From Marinomonas balearica (GTDB taxonomy: Bacteria; Pseudomonadota; Gammaproteobacteria; Pseudomonadales; Marinomonadaceae), in NCBI RefSeq assembly GCF_004362145.1, contig NZ_SNXC01000013.1, forward strand, positions 292,397 to 356,396: DNA of 64,000 nt, read 5' to 3'. Below the pieces are notes generated by a model. That model was given only the letters and a program-made list of their open reading frames with translations. It did not search any database and had not been told where the DNA came from. Position numbers and translations under genes: made by a program. Position 1 is the stretch's first letter. Every line of letters begins with the position of its first letter. Shown here in pieces: positions 17,332 through 26,558 of the stretch.

Positions 17332-19260
17332 TTACTGACTTAACTGAACGATCAACTTGTTCATACGAGAAACAAAAGAAGCTGGGTCGTCTAGCTGGCC
17401 ACCTTCAGACAACGTCGCTTGCTCGAACAACAACCAAGCCATATCTGAGAAACGATCCTCATCAGATTCTTTGTCCATTTTAACAACGATCGGATGGTCT
17501 GGGTTAATCTCAAGGCTAGGCTTAGATTCAGGCATTGCTTGACCAGCTTGCTCAAGTAGACGACGCATTTGAAGGCCCATGTCGTATTCCCCAACAACCA
17601 AACACGCCGGTGAATTGGTTAGACGATCAGTAGCAGTAACATCTGTCACTTGTTCTTCTAAAACGCTTTTCATTCGATCAAGCAGTGGCTTAATTTCTTC
17701 AGCTTTCTGCTCTTTCTCTTTCTTCGCTTCTTCGCTGTCGTCTTCAGCAAGATCAAGCTTACCTTTAGTAACGTCTTGGAACTTCTTACCATCAAACTCC
17801 TGTAGAGACGACATCATCCATTCGTCAATACGATCGCTTAGCAATAAGACCTCAAAACCTTTCTTACGCAAGATTTCTAAATGAGGGCTGTTCTTCGCAG
17901 TATTATGATTCTCAGCATAGATGTAGTAGATCTTATCCTGACCTTCTGACATACGTTCAACGTAGCCCGCTAAAGATTCTGTTTGCTCTGCTTTATCTGT
18001 AAGCGTTGTGCTGAATCGAAGCAACTGAGCAATCTTATCTTTATTACCAAAGTCGTCCGCAGGCCCTTCTTTTAGGACGTTACCAAACTCATCCCAAAAC
18101 GTTTGATACTTATCAGTATCGTTTTTCGCCATCTTGGTAAGCATGTCGAGTACGCGCTTAGTAAGAGCAGAACGCATGGAGTCAACAGCTTTATCGTTCT
18201 GAAGAATCTCACGAGAAACGTTTAGAGACAGATCATTCGAATCCACTACACCTTTTACAAAGCGCATATAAGGAGGAAGGAATGCTTCCGCTTCATCCAT
18301 GATGAATACACGCTGAACGTAAAGCTTTAATCCGCGCTGCATGTCGCGATTCCACAAATCATGTGGCGCTTTTGCAGGAAGGTATAGCAAACTTGTGTAT
18401 TCAAGTTTACCTTCAACCTTGTTATGCGACCATTTTAGAGGCTCTTGGAAGTCATGTGAAACATGCTTATAGAACTCAGCGTATTCTTCATCAGAGACTT
18501 CGCTGCGAGCGCGAGTCCAAAGTGCTTTAGCAGAGTTAACCGCTTCGAATTCTGGCGCTTTGTTTTCTTCAACAGGCTTAGGATTACCCTCTTCATCCAT
18601 TTCAGGATAAACCACTTTTTCCATTTCCACAGGGATAGAAATGTGATCGGAGTATTTTGTTACCAAAGAACGTAAACGGTAGTTATCCGCAAACTCTTTT
18701 TCATCCGCTTTAAGATGAAGCGTAATACGCGTGCCACGCGTTTCTTTTTCAATCGCTTCAATGGTGAAATCGCCGTCGCCATTAGATTCCCAGCGTACAG
18801 CTTCATTTGATGCAAAACCCGCTTTGCGAGTTTCAACCGTTACTTTGTCCGCTACGATGAATGCAGAATAAAAACCAACGCCAAACTGGCCGATTAACTG
18901 GCTGTCTTTTTTCTGATCACCGCTAAGCTGCTCAAGGAAACTAGCTGTACCTGATTTGGCAATCGTACCTAAGTTATTGATTGCATCATCACGGTTCATA
19001 CCAATGCCGTTGTCATCAATAACGACTGTACCGGCTTCATTGTCGAATTCTAAACGAACACGTAAATTAGGATCATCTGATAATAAGTCTGCGTTTGATA
19101 CAGACTCAAAGCGTAGTTTGTCTACGGCATCGGATGCGTTAGAGATGAGCTCTCGCAAAAATATTTCTTTGTTGGAGTATAAAGAGTGAATCATCAAGTG
19201 AAGCAATTGTTTTACTTCAGTTTGAAATCCTAACGTTTCTTTTTGAGTTTCTGTTGCCAT
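17332..19260 (-). CDS. htpG: Chaperone HtpG (Hsp90)
   Basis: The bacterial Hsp90, an ATP-dependent cytosolic chaperone dimer. The N-terminal GHKL motifs are complete: [17 protein letters not shown] (about residues 33-49), DDNGIGMN, and [17 protein letters not shown] (about 123-139). The 642 residues are slightly longer than E. coli HtpG; acidic insertions such as [19 protein letters not shown] account for some of this. It is a single gene with its own terminator and a heat-shock-like promoter upstream. Confidence 0.98.
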   Translation of the reverse strand: MATETQKETLGFQTEVKQLLHLMIHSLYSNKEIFLRELISNASDAVDKLRFESVSNADLLSDDPNLRVRLEFDNEAGTVVIDDNGIGMNRDDAINNLGTIAKSGTASFLEQLSGDQKKDSQLIGQFGVGFYSAFIVADKVTVETRKAGFASNEAVRWESNGDGDFTIEAIEKETRGTRITLHLKADEKEFADNYRLRSLVTKYSDHISIPVEMEKVVYPEMDEEGNPKPVEENKAPEFEAVNSAKALWTRARSEVSDEEYAEFYKHVSHDFQEPLKWSHNKVEGKLEYTSLLYLPAKAPHDLWNRDMQRGLKLYVQRVFIMDEAEAFLPPYMRFVKGVVDSNDLSLNVSREILQNDKAVDSMRSALTKRVLDMLTKMAKNDTDKYQTFWDEFGNVLKEGPADDFGNKDKIAQLLRFSTTLTDKAEQTESLAGYVERMSEGQDKIYYIYAENHNTAKNSPHLEILRKKGFEVLLLSDRIDEWMMSSLQEFDGKKFQDVTKGKLDLAEDDSEEAKKEKEQKAEEIKPLLDRMKSVLEEQVTDVTATDRLTNSPACLVVGEYDMGLQMRRLLEQAGQAMPESKPSLEINPDHPIVVKMDKESDEDRFSDMAWLLFEQATLSEGGQLDDPASFVSRMNKLIVQLSQ

Positions 19261-19331
19261 CTTTCTAGCAGCTCCTATTTATAACACTTAACCAACCCAA
19301 GGAAGGTGGCATATTCAATAATGTGTATTCT

Positions 19332-19361
19332 TAAATAGAGGCTGCCATTCAGATTTCAAGG
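19332..19361 (-). promoter_or_regulatory. Sigma-32-type promoter candidate for htpG
   Basis: Read on the minus strand, CCTTGAAA (19354-19361) is followed after 12 bases by CCTCTATTTA (19332-19341). These resemble the heat-shock -35 (CTTGAAA) and -10 (CCCCATNT) elements. The site lies about 70-100 bases before the htpG start, and htpG is a known sigma-32 target in gammaproteobacteria. Confidence 0.6.
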
Positions 19362-19422
19362 CTCATAACCACATTTTCTTTAAGTTGTTTGGAACTTATG
19401 CAAATTATTAGTGGCCGGTGGA

Positions 19423-20124
19423 TTAATGTTTACGAACAATGGTCAAACCGTCACCAATAGGCAACTGTGACAACATTACATCTGAATCACTATGAATACG
19501 GTCATTCAGAGCTCTTACAGTAACGGTATCTTTATCATCAAACTCTGGATTGGCTACATTGCCCCACCATAACGTGTTATCAATAACCATACACCCACCG
19601 GACTTGAGCAGCTCTTTTCCAATTTCGTAGTATTCCATTAGGTTAGCTTTGTCCGCATCGATGAATAAAAAATCGAAGGTATTGGGTTCACTTTGACGTA
19701 ACTGTCGCATTACATCTACGGCATTGGCGCAGACCGTCTTTATATCAGCCTCGATGTCTGCCTGATCGATATACCGGTTGGCAATGTCTAACCACATTTG
19801 TTTTTTATCAACTGCCAACATAGTCGCCCCAGCGGAAAGGCATCGAGCGATCGATATTGTGCTATACCCTGTAAAAACGCCTATCTCTAACACTTTTTGA
19901 GGATTCATTAACGAAGTCAGCATTCCAAGAAACTGGCCGACTTCTGGAGATAACGCCATGCGAGCCATATGATATTGAGCCGTTTCTCGGCGCAACGCGT
20001 CTAAAACATCAGGCTCTCTAACAGAATGATCGATTAAATAGTTATAAAGGTTATCATCGACTTTTACAGTGCGATTAACTGGACGGTTTTCTTCTGATAC
20101 CGGTTTCGGAAAATTAGGAAGCAT
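19423..20124 (-). CDS. SAM-dependent O-methyltransferase (class I, family 3)
   Basis: A 233-residue enzyme of the catechol/caffeoyl-CoA O-methyltransferase type. The SAM-binding motif VLEIGVFTGYSTISIA is near residues 77-92, and the divalent-metal motif FLFIDADKANLMEYYE near 151-166 continues to IDNTLWWGNV. The family methylates small phenolic or tRNA-like targets; the substrate here is unknown. The start overlaps the end of the upstream DUF599 gene by 11 bases, so the pair is translationally coupled. Confidence 0.9.
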   Translation of the reverse strand: MLPNFPKPVSEENRPVNRTVKVDDNLYNYLIDHSVREPDVLDALRRETAQYHMARMALSPEVGQFLGMLTSLMNPQKVLEIGVFTGYSTISIARCLSAGATMLAVDKKQMWLDIANRYIDQADIEADIKTVCANAVDVMRQLRQSEPNTFDFLFIDADKANLMEYYEIGKELLKSGGCMVIDNTLWWGNVANPEFDDKDTVTVRALNDRIHSDSDVMLSQLPIGDGLTIVRKH

Positions 20125-20845
20125 GGTTATTTACGACTAATCCTCTGTTTAAAGTCTTAAATGTTTTTGAACGGAACTCTCGACGATACAATACAAGCAC
20201 GACCATTAGACTAGATGCCATGCAAAAGTAGGGGCCTAAAAACCAACCACAAAATGCCATAGCAAAATAATACGCTCTTAATCCATAGTTAAACTGATTG
20301 GCAGCGAGGCTGCACACACGTGCCATATGTGTCGCATACGATTGCCTTTCATTCTCGTCAACGCCACGCTCTGTTGCCAAGGGAGCACTGCCCACTAGCA
20401 CAGAGCAAAAGTTGTATTGTCTTACAGACCAAGTAAAGGTGAAAAATGCGTAGACAAAAATGACAATCAACATAATGACCTTCATTTCCCACTCTTGTTG
20501 ACTGTTTGGAGCAAGCAGATAGAAATCAGCGATAATTCCTACCGCTTTTTCAGAATAATTAAACGCCGTAAACAAACCGGCAATAATAAGCAAACTACTG
20601 GAGGCAAAAAATAAACTGCTCCGCTCTAAGTTGGCCATAACCGAAGCATCGGCAATGCGATTGTCGCGCCGAAGCAAACGAGACATCCACGCCAGTCTGA
20701 ATTGATGTAACACGCTGACTAAACAGGATTTACGTTTAGAATTGTATTGAGCGTAAAGTGAGTATCCCCACCAGCACGTAAAGAATACAACGATAGTTGC
20801 GATATTGAGAGGATCGAGGAGACGAGAAGCCGTTTCGGTTTCCAT
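20114..20845 (-). CDS. DUF599-family membrane protein
   Basis: A 243-residue protein with about four transmembrane helices (IATIVVFFTCWWGYSLY at the N-terminus; SSLFFASSSLLIIAGLFTAF; VIMLIVIFVYAFFTFTWSV; YFCMASSLMVVLVLY). The motif WSVRQYNFC followed by a region ending AANQFNYGLRAYYFA is characteristic of DUF599. Function unknown. It is the first gene of a two-gene operon with the O-methyltransferase. Confidence 0.8.
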   Translation of the reverse strand: METETASRLLDPLNIATIVVFFTCWWGYSLYAQYNSKRKSCLVSVLHQFRLAWMSRLLRRDNRIADASVMANLERSSLFFASSSLLIIAGLFTAFNYSEKAVGIIADFYLLAPNSQQEWEMKVIMLIVIFVYAFFTFTWSVRQYNFCSVLVGSAPLATERGVDENERQSYATHMARVCSLAANQFNYGLRAYYFAMAFCGWFLGPYFCMASSLMVVLVLYRREFRSKTFKTLNRGLVVNNHAS

Positions 20846-20952
20846 TATAAAAAGGTACCTAAAAAAATGAATGACAGCGCGTCAATTAAACCATTTTTTA
20901 AGCCCTCAGTACTACGAGTAAACCATTAAAAAGTAAAGCAATTAGCAAATAC

Positions 20953-21198
20953 TTAGTGAGTAGGCTTCTCCAGCTCTTGAATGAGATAACTCAATTCATC
21001 AGCCTTCTCATTGAAGAGCGAATGGGCATCAGATAATCCTTGATTGTATATATACGGCCCCAGCTCTTTGACAAAAAACTGAATCAAAAACTCAGCATCA
21101 AATCCACCAATATCCTGATCCAACTCTTCATTGAAATAACGCTTAATTTTACCAACTAGCTGATCAATGTTATCGCGTTTTAGCTCGATCTCTTTCAT
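20953..21198 (-). CDS. DUF2164-family protein
   Basis: An 81-residue acidic protein beginning MKEIELKRDNIDQLVGKIKRYF, followed by DIGGFDAEFLIQFFVKELGPYIYNQG, which is the core of DUF2164. The ATG overlaps the stop of the upstream membrane-protein gene as ATGA, indicating coupled translation. Function unknown. Confidence 0.85.
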   Translation of the reverse strand: MKEIELKRDNIDQLVGKIKRYFNEELDQDIGGFDAEFLIQFFVKELGPYIYNQGLSDAHSLFNEKADELSYLIQELEKPTH

Positions 21199-21578
21199 TT
21201 TCGTTTCACTCGTATACGGTCTCGCCCTCTTTTAGAAAGCAATTTAAACAGATAAACACCTAAACCTAAGACCAATAAAATATTGCCGATAAAGTTCCAA
21301 ATACAGATCCAAATAAACGCGGCTAAAAGTGGGTACTCAACACTCCGGTAAGTCGACAGCTTTTTTCCTGCTAAGGCACATACCGCGGGCGTCACAACAC
21401 CACTACCATAAAAAAGCACAAAACCTAAATAATCATTGTCGACAGGATGCGATATCAACCAGTCAAGCTGCAGGGGCAGACCATTGACCACCAGAAAAAA
21501 GAATGAGAATGCATAGTAGATGCTGGCCAGCATCAAGACAGTTCCATAATAGGCAATCAGTTTATCTTCAATTTTCAT
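21195..21578 (-). CDS. Small polytopic membrane protein, uncharacterised
   Basis: A 127-residue protein with three to four hydrophobic stretches (YYGTVLMLASIYYAFSFFFLV, FVLFYGSGVVTPAVCALAG, LLAAFIWICIWNFIGNILLVLGLGVYL) and a basic C-terminus. I do not recognise the family. Of two nearby ATGs (21584 and 21578), the second is better placed after GTAAGG. It lies between the YjdM-like and DUF2164 genes and shares a four-base overlap with the latter, so the three form one transcript. Confidence 0.65.
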   Translation of the reverse strand: MKIEDKLIAYYGTVLMLASIYYAFSFFFLVVNGLPLQLDWLISHPVDNDYLGFVLFYGSGVVTPAVCALAGKKLSTYRSVEYPLLAAFIWICIWNFIGNILLVLGLGVYLFKLLSKRGRDRIRVKRK

Positions 21579-21587
21579 AGTCATGCC

Positions 21588-21926
21588 TTACGCTTTCTTC
21601 ACAAACTTTGCCGTCACCATCATTTCTCCAGCACCATCTACTCTGCAATCTAGCTGATGGTCCTTTCCATCGACAACACGTTTAATTAAGGCTTTCGTAC
21701 CTATTTTCAGAACTTGTGAACTTCCTTTTACTTTAAGATCTTTAACCAGTGTTACCTTATCTCCTTCTTCTAACAACGTTCCATTAGCATCCTTAATAGA
21801 CACAGAAGCTTCTTCCGCTCTCTCATCAAATGGGCTCGACTCATGACCGCATTCGGGACAGATTAGCAACTCTCTGTCTTGATAAACATAATTGGACTGA
21901 CACTTTGTACACGGAGGGATAGACAT
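21588..21926 (-). CDS. yjdM: YjdM (PhnA)-like zinc-ribbon protein
   Basis: A 112-residue protein with an N-terminal zinc ribbon (CTKCQSNYVY...CPECGHE, residues 6-27) followed by the small SH3-like PhnA domain (VSIKDANGTLLEEGDKVTLVKDL, then KVKGSSQVLKIGTKA). Despite the old name, this family has no proven role in phosphonate use, and no phn genes are present here. It is the first gene of the short operon with the membrane protein and DUF2164. Confidence 0.88.
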   Translation of the reverse strand: MSIPPCTKCQSNYVYQDRELLICPECGHESSPFDERAEEASVSIKDANGTLLEEGDKVTLVKDLKVKGSSQVLKIGTKALIKRVVDGKDHQLDCRVDGAGEMMVTAKFVKKA

Positions 21927-22031
21927 ATAAACCTATATTTCTGAACGTTAATCAACACGCATATAGTAATGAGCCTTTTTTATCATAGCGAGTCAATTTT
22001 CCAAAAACATTACGATAAGCATACAAATTCC

Positions 22032-22463
22032 CTAGTTATCATCCGGTATTAACGCACCCAAGGAGAACCCAACCACTTCAGACACACGCCCTCTCCACCA
22101 TACACCTCGATTTCCAGGTACTGGTGTTCCAATTGTGTGGAAAAAACGCGCATTTTTAAGGTGAACATAATTTGGTAATGTAGCTGGAGAACTGGCTTCT
22201 GAATACATTAAGCCGTTTTTAGCGAACGCCGACTTTACCTTCTCAGCAGCCTCACCGTCTAACCCAAACGAGAACTCTTCACCAAACCCCTCAAAGTATT
22301 CCTTGCCACCGACCAATGTTCCCGATACCAAGAAACCACCGACTGTTAAGGTGACATCGAAGGTCATTTTACCGCTATTAGTAATTTCAATTAAATCTTG
22401 TAAAAACCAATCTTTACTATCGACATCAACCACTTCTGTTAGCGTTGCATTATTTTCATTCAT
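22032..22463 (-). CDS. GvpU-like protein without a gas-vesicle cluster
   Basis: A 143-residue protein that resembles the Bacillus gas-vesicle accessory protein GvpU from memory of its motifs: DVTLTVGGFLVSGTLVGGKEYFEGF (about residues 35-59), YVHLKNARFF (about 99-108) and WWRGRVSEVVGFSLG (about 122-136). No gas-vesicle structural gene (gvpA) or other gvp gene is in the window. Homologues outside vesicle clusters probably have another role; the nature of that role is not visible. The flanking genes give no operon context. Confidence 0.65.
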   Translation of the reverse strand: MNENNATLTEVVDVDSKDWFLQDLIEITNSGKMTFDVTLTVGGFLVSGTLVGGKEYFEGFGEEFSFGLDGEAAEKVKSAFAKNGLMYSEASSPATLPNYVHLKNARFFHTIGTPVPGNRGVWWRGRVSEVVGFSLGALIPDDN

Positions 22464-22640
22464 ACACAGTCCGTACGTTGCTATTAATAAACCGATTTAT
22501 AAAACCAATTAAAGATTAATAACATAGTACATTTTGTAGGCAGGATACAAGCGACTTGAAAACAACGGCGAAAACAAAAAATTGGCTCTTTGGCTTCAGC
22601 TTTTTAAAAACACACTGAAAGCAATGTCATTGATAAAAGA

Positions 22641-22665
22641 GAGTTGGGGGCAATACCACCAACTC
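22641..22665 (-). terminator. Hairpin after the tannase-family gene
   Basis: GAGTTGG near 22641 pairs with CCAACTC ending at 22665. On the minus strand it is followed by TCTTTTAT. It lies about 60 bases beyond the stop at 22726. Confidence 0.5.
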
Positions 22666-22725
22666 AGCTGATTCAAAGAAGAAATCTAATCAACAAAAAA
22701 GCCCATTTTCTTATCTAAATAACGT

Positions 22726-24375
22726 CTATTGACACCTAAATGAACTTGCCTTTGAAGCCTCGCCTTCACTGAATATAGCCGTCAATGGGTAAGCACACAA
22801 AGGGCGAGAAAGACCTTTCATACTTTGGGGAATGTCACGATTATCATCACGTGTTATCGCTATTACCTTCTCTGGAGAGAGACCTTGCTCAACCCAAGAC
22901 ACCAATGGTTCAAGCATGTTAAATTGATCGGCAGAAGGCCCGCCTTGACCGTGAGGCATTCCCGGTACTCGATACAATTTCGCGAAGTCTCTCGCGTTTC
23001 CATCATTATTTTCATCTAAACGATTATACCAACGCACAGTGTCCTTAACAGAAAACACGGGATCACTGTTTCCATGATAAATCATCAATTTGCCATTCGA
23101 CTTTTGAAAATCTCTCAATGTTGGACTGTCAGCGCTAGGCGGTGTCATCACTTTCATTGCAGACAACGGAAACACTTCAGTTTTGTTATATATTTTGGGA
23201 GCATCTTTATCGAAATCATACGCTAGTAGGAAATCAATCAATGACTTAGGATCACCACTCACATCAACAGGTGGCGTACTAAATATATGCGCTAAGGAAG
23301 CCGCTCCCATGACACCAATAATCGGTTTGTGATCCCATGGTTTAATATGGCTTTCAACTTTCCAAAAACGCCAGCCACCTGAACTGATCCCCGAATCGTA
23401 TACCCAATCAGAATAGAGCGCTTCATTCATGCTGTTACTTGGTCCTTGATGCATCAAGAGCAACGCATTGATTTTCTCTTCTGCTAAACAACCTTGCATA
23501 GAATCCGTTGCACAACTCAATGCATGTGGATTGAACACTTTCTGACACTCATCTGAAGAAAATATCAAACCGTCTTCCACGCCATCTAAAGAATCACATT
23601 GCTTTAGTATTGCACCAGAAAACACATTCAAATCTTGGCGGGTCAGTGCTTTACTGATATCAGTATTAACAGCATGAAGAGATTGAATATCCCACGCATG
23701 CTGAACAGCCGCTTTAGGTAAGTTAAAGCCTGGATATCCGACCAACAAGCCATCAAACATATTTGGGTAACGAACAGCCGATACCATCGCTTGGCGTCCA
23801 CCATTAGATTTACCGATACCATATGAATACTGAATCGATTGTTTGTAATAGCTTTCTACCAATTCTCGCGCAACAGGATTCAATTTTTCAATAAAGGAAT
23901 ATCCGTAATCTTGGCGCGCCTGAGGATCGTGACCAAACAATGCCCCGCCGACAAGTCCAGCGTCAGGGTTCGACTTGCCATTGTGGCCAGCATCACTGGA
24001 AACCACAGCAAATCCTTGATTAATCGGATATTGATCCGGCGTTAAACCTGCCGCTACGCCAAGAGCAGGCTTAACCGCACCGTCGTTCCCGCCATTAAAT
24101 TGGAATGCAAAGCGTTTTTTCCAGTTTTCAGGCAAGCGAAGTTCAAATTTTAACGAGTAAAATTTTCCATCTATCCCTGTGCGCTTATCTAGCTCTCCCC
24201 GCACCAAACAATAGGGAACATTGACGATATCGTCTTTAGAGACATATTTTGTGGTTATATCGACGCTATTTGATATTGAGTTAGACAAAGATCGGCAATC
24301 CATCTCGGCGGCTTGTCCAAGTGATGCAGTTAGAACCAGAGCAAGACCTACATTAAGCATTAAAATGGGTTTCAT
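22726..24375 (-). CDS. Tannase/feruloyl-esterase-family exported hydrolase
   Basis: A 549-residue secreted serine hydrolase. A signal peptide (ILMLNVGLALVLTASLGQA) should be cut near residue 22. The nucleophile motif is GIGKSNGGRQAM (Ser near 186), with GNDGAVK and SSDAGHNGKSNPDAG upstream, and the catalytic His lies in PGMPHGQGG near residue 475. Paired cysteines (for example C260-C278 and C288-C295 regions) fit the disulfide-rich lid of the tannase/feruloyl esterase family. It probably frees aromatic acids from plant or algal esters; the exact substrate is unknown. Confidence 0.88.
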   Translation of the reverse strand: MKPILMLNVGLALVLTASLGQAAEMDCRSLSNSISNSVDITTKYVSKDDIVNVPYCLVRGELDKRTGIDGKFYSLKFELRLPENWKKRFAFQFNGGNDGAVKPALGVAAGLTPDQYPINQGFAVVSSDAGHNGKSNPDAGLVGGALFGHDPQARQDYGYSFIEKLNPVARELVESYYKQSIQYSYGIGKSNGGRQAMVSAVRYPNMFDGLLVGYPGFNLPKAAVQHAWDIQSLHAVNTDISKALTRQDLNVFSGAILKQCDSLDGVEDGLIFSSDECQKVFNPHALSCATDSMQGCLAEEKINALLLMHQGPSNSMNEALYSDWVYDSGISSGGWRFWKVESHIKPWDHKPIIGVMGAASLAHIFSTPPVDVSGDPKSLIDFLLAYDFDKDAPKIYNKTEVFPLSAMKVMTPPSADSPTLRDFQKSNGKLMIYHGNSDPVFSVKDTVRWYNRLDENNDGNARDFAKLYRVPGMPHGQGGPSADQFNMLEPLVSWVEQGLSPEKVIAITRDDNRDIPQSMKGLSRPLCAYPLTAIFSEGEASKASSFRCQ

Positions 24376-24669
24376 GGATAATCCTGTTTTTTGTTATTTT
24401 AATTAGCTGCCACTCAAAACAGTTTGAGCTCCAACCAATAATAAGCACAATTAACAAGAAAAATAATTCAAATCGCCCTTACCGGATTCATTTTTTAGAA
24501 CACCGTTCATATATAATGCTTGGAGTAATATGATTTATAAGTGACGGTCATACAATGACTGCTCAATATCCCTGAACCCAAAGCATACATGCTCGTTTCA
24601 TTCGCTTAAAATCCCCAACATGGCTGTAGAGTACCACTAGTAGTATTGGAACGGTTTAAAACTCAACGA
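24376..24669. other. Intergenic region, no gene seen
   Basis: About 290 AT-rich bases upstream of the tannase gene and downstream of the PNPOx-fold gene. I see no RNA gene, palindrome or remnant frame that I can support. Confidence 0.4.
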
Positions 24670-25119
24670 TCAGACGCCATAAACCTGCTTAGCTTTTTCA
24701 ATTTGCGATGCTTCAGTTGTGCCTGGAATAATAAAATATCCGGGAGCGATAATCGGCTGAATCTGAGTAACTGAAATATTAAATAAGCCTCTCACTGGAA
24801 AAACGTCACCTACCATTGGTTCGAGGAGTACAAATAAATCTGCGAATTCACTGTCGGAAGGCTCAATATAGTGCGCAACGCCCTTCACCTTAAAACCTTT
24901 TTGCTTGAGTACATGTACAAAGCTAACGCAAACAAGCGGATTATCTAGAACATTTTGCCTACTAACGGGTGATGCAATATCGGCGACAACAATATGGGCA
25001 TCTTCAACAAAGGTGAAAATTTCCTTAGGCGAACAATTAGGATAACCATCCGCCCCTATAGTTGACAGCCAGCAAAGAACACTTTCGTTTAATGAATTCT
25101 TCATTTCTGGAGTAAGCAT
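24670..25119 (-). CDS. Pyridoxamine 5'-phosphate oxidase-fold flavoprotein
   Basis: A 149-residue split-barrel protein. LCWLSTIGADGYPNCSPKEIFTFV (about residues 15-38) and VADIASPVSRQNVLDNPLVCVSFV (about 45-68) are the standard FMN-binding-barrel pattern of general-stress PNPOx-like proteins. It lacks the C-terminal motifs of true PdxH, so a role in vitamin B6 synthesis is unlikely. Substrate and partner are unknown. The upstream region holds a decayed VOC gene. Confidence 0.78.
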   Translation of the reverse strand: MLTPEMKNSLNESVLCWLSTIGADGYPNCSPKEIFTFVEDAHIVVADIASPVSRQNVLDNPLVCVSFVHVLKQKGFKVKGVAHYIEPSDSEFADLFVLLEPMVGDVFPVRGLFNISVTQIQPIIAPGYFIIPGTTEASQIEKAKQVYGV

Positions 25120-25321
25120 AATTTTTTATCACTCTTAAACTAAAATACAATTAACAATCGAAACAAGAAACGGCAGTCTAGACATGAATCTAGCACCTAA
25201 GCGCTTCAACAATATAATCAATAAAATGACGCACTTTAGAGCACCAAAGCGGTATTAATATCAATTTTATTTTAAATACGAATCAACCTGAACTTAACAA
25301 TATTTTGATGAATACGCCTAA

Positions 25322-25489
25322 AAAAGCTCGGGTTATACCCACTTAGCGCTTGAGATATTCGACAAAGATTCCGTATTAGATACATTAGCAGAGTTAAATA
25401 TTCTCCCAAGCGGTCAACCTATTACACATCCAACAGGAACATCATTTATTATCCGTGACCCAGATATGAATATTATTGAACTCATATAG
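25322..25489 (+). pseudogene. C-terminal remnant of a VOC/glyoxalase-family gene
   Basis: An open stretch of 55 codons before TAG at 25487-25489 translates to GYTHLALEIFDKDSV... and ends FIIRDPDMNIIELI, the typical last strand and metal-binding Glu of a vicinal-oxygen-chelate domain. An in-frame stop (TAA at 25319) lies immediately upstream and no start codon serves it, so the N-terminal part has been lost. It is too short to be the ordinary 120-residue domain. Confidence 0.75.
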
Positions 25490-25603
25490 CCGAGCTGCCA
25501 AACCCATTCAGCCTCTACCTAACTCCATGAAGGTATTCATGCTTCTTCCTAAGGCACCTTGAACTCACCTTCACAGAACGATCGCCCCTCTGGTCAATAG
25601 GTT

Positions 25604-26416
25604 TTAATAATACTGCGCTCGGAGAAAATCAATTATTTCACCTTCATTAACTAAAGTAAGCCCTTTATTTTCAAACTCTAAAAAATCGTCTAATTGCGGA
25701 AATGAAAAATACTGTCCTGAATTACCTTGGGGACATGTGTCCACTCGCTTATTGCCTTCGATAAGTGAAACCGTATTTAAGATTCGTTCTACACCTTCAA
25801 CATAAAGCTGCAACACATGCCAAAGGTATGACTTCTTTTTATCCACCTCAAATCTGGTCTTAGCGACAACTCGACCAGTATCGATACTACTGTTTTCAAT
25901 ATAGTGCAATGTAGTTCCAATCGTTTTTTCGCCATGCAACATCGACCAAAAAGTAGCCATTACACCTCGATATTCTGGCAACAACCCCGAATGTAAATTC
26001 AACACACCGAACCGAGGAACCTGTATTACCCCATCTTTAAGAATGTTGCCATAACGGATTGAAATAATTAGATCTGGTTTGAGTTTTTGTATTCTATCGA
26101 CCTCTTCAATTGAGTTGATTTTATTCAACACTTTGATTGGTTGCGATAGCCATTCATTCATTTGCTCAAACGTTTTGCACTTCGAATTTGAAGTAAGAGG
26201 CTTAGGATATAAATCATTGATGATTGGCGACAGCAACTGGTTAAACAGGCTTTGCTCAAAAAATTTCAGAGTTTCCAACTGAGGTATGCTTTGTACCCTA
26301 CCACCCACTTTTGACGATAAAAATACCGATACATCGTGGCCGCTAAGAGGTGGAATTAACAAATTAAGAGCATAGTTACTCGCGATATCTCTATTCGCCA
26401 AAACGATAATTTTCAT
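25604..26416 (-). CDS. Formyltransferase-family protein (Fmt/ArnA-N-like)
   Basis: A 270-residue protein with the N10-formyl-THF transferase core: SIRYGNIL, then NLHSGLLPEYRGVMATFWSMLHGEK (about residues 140-164), with the catalytic Asn-His-Asp set completed by the SSIDTGRVV segment (about 178-186). It lacks the C-terminal tRNA-binding domain of Fmt, so it more likely formylates a sugar nucleotide or other small amine. The flanking VOC remnant and empty region suggest a locally rearranged or acquired segment. Confidence 0.8.
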   Translation of the reverse strand: MKIIVLANRDIASNYALNLLIPPLSGHDVSVFLSSKVGGRVQSIPQLETLKFFEQSLFNQLLSPIINDLYPKPLTSNSKCKTFEQMNEWLSQPIKVLNKINSIEEVDRIQKLKPDLIISIRYGNILKDGVIQVPRFGVLNLHSGLLPEYRGVMATFWSMLHGEKTIGTTLHYIENSSIDTGRVVAKTRFEVDKKKSYLWHVLQLYVEGVERILNTVSLIEGNKRVDTCPQGNSGQYFSFPQLDDFLEFENKGLTLVNEGEIIDFLRAQYY

Positions 26417-26558
26417 TCTGTTACTGTCCTTAGTCTACGGAGAATATAGCGTAAAGCATGATTAATATGCAGTGTACCATTCGACAAGTTGAGAGAACGA
26501 GTTTATTTTCTAGGAAGGCAGGAAGACGGGCTCCGGAGAAGACCAGAGCCGCGTTGTG

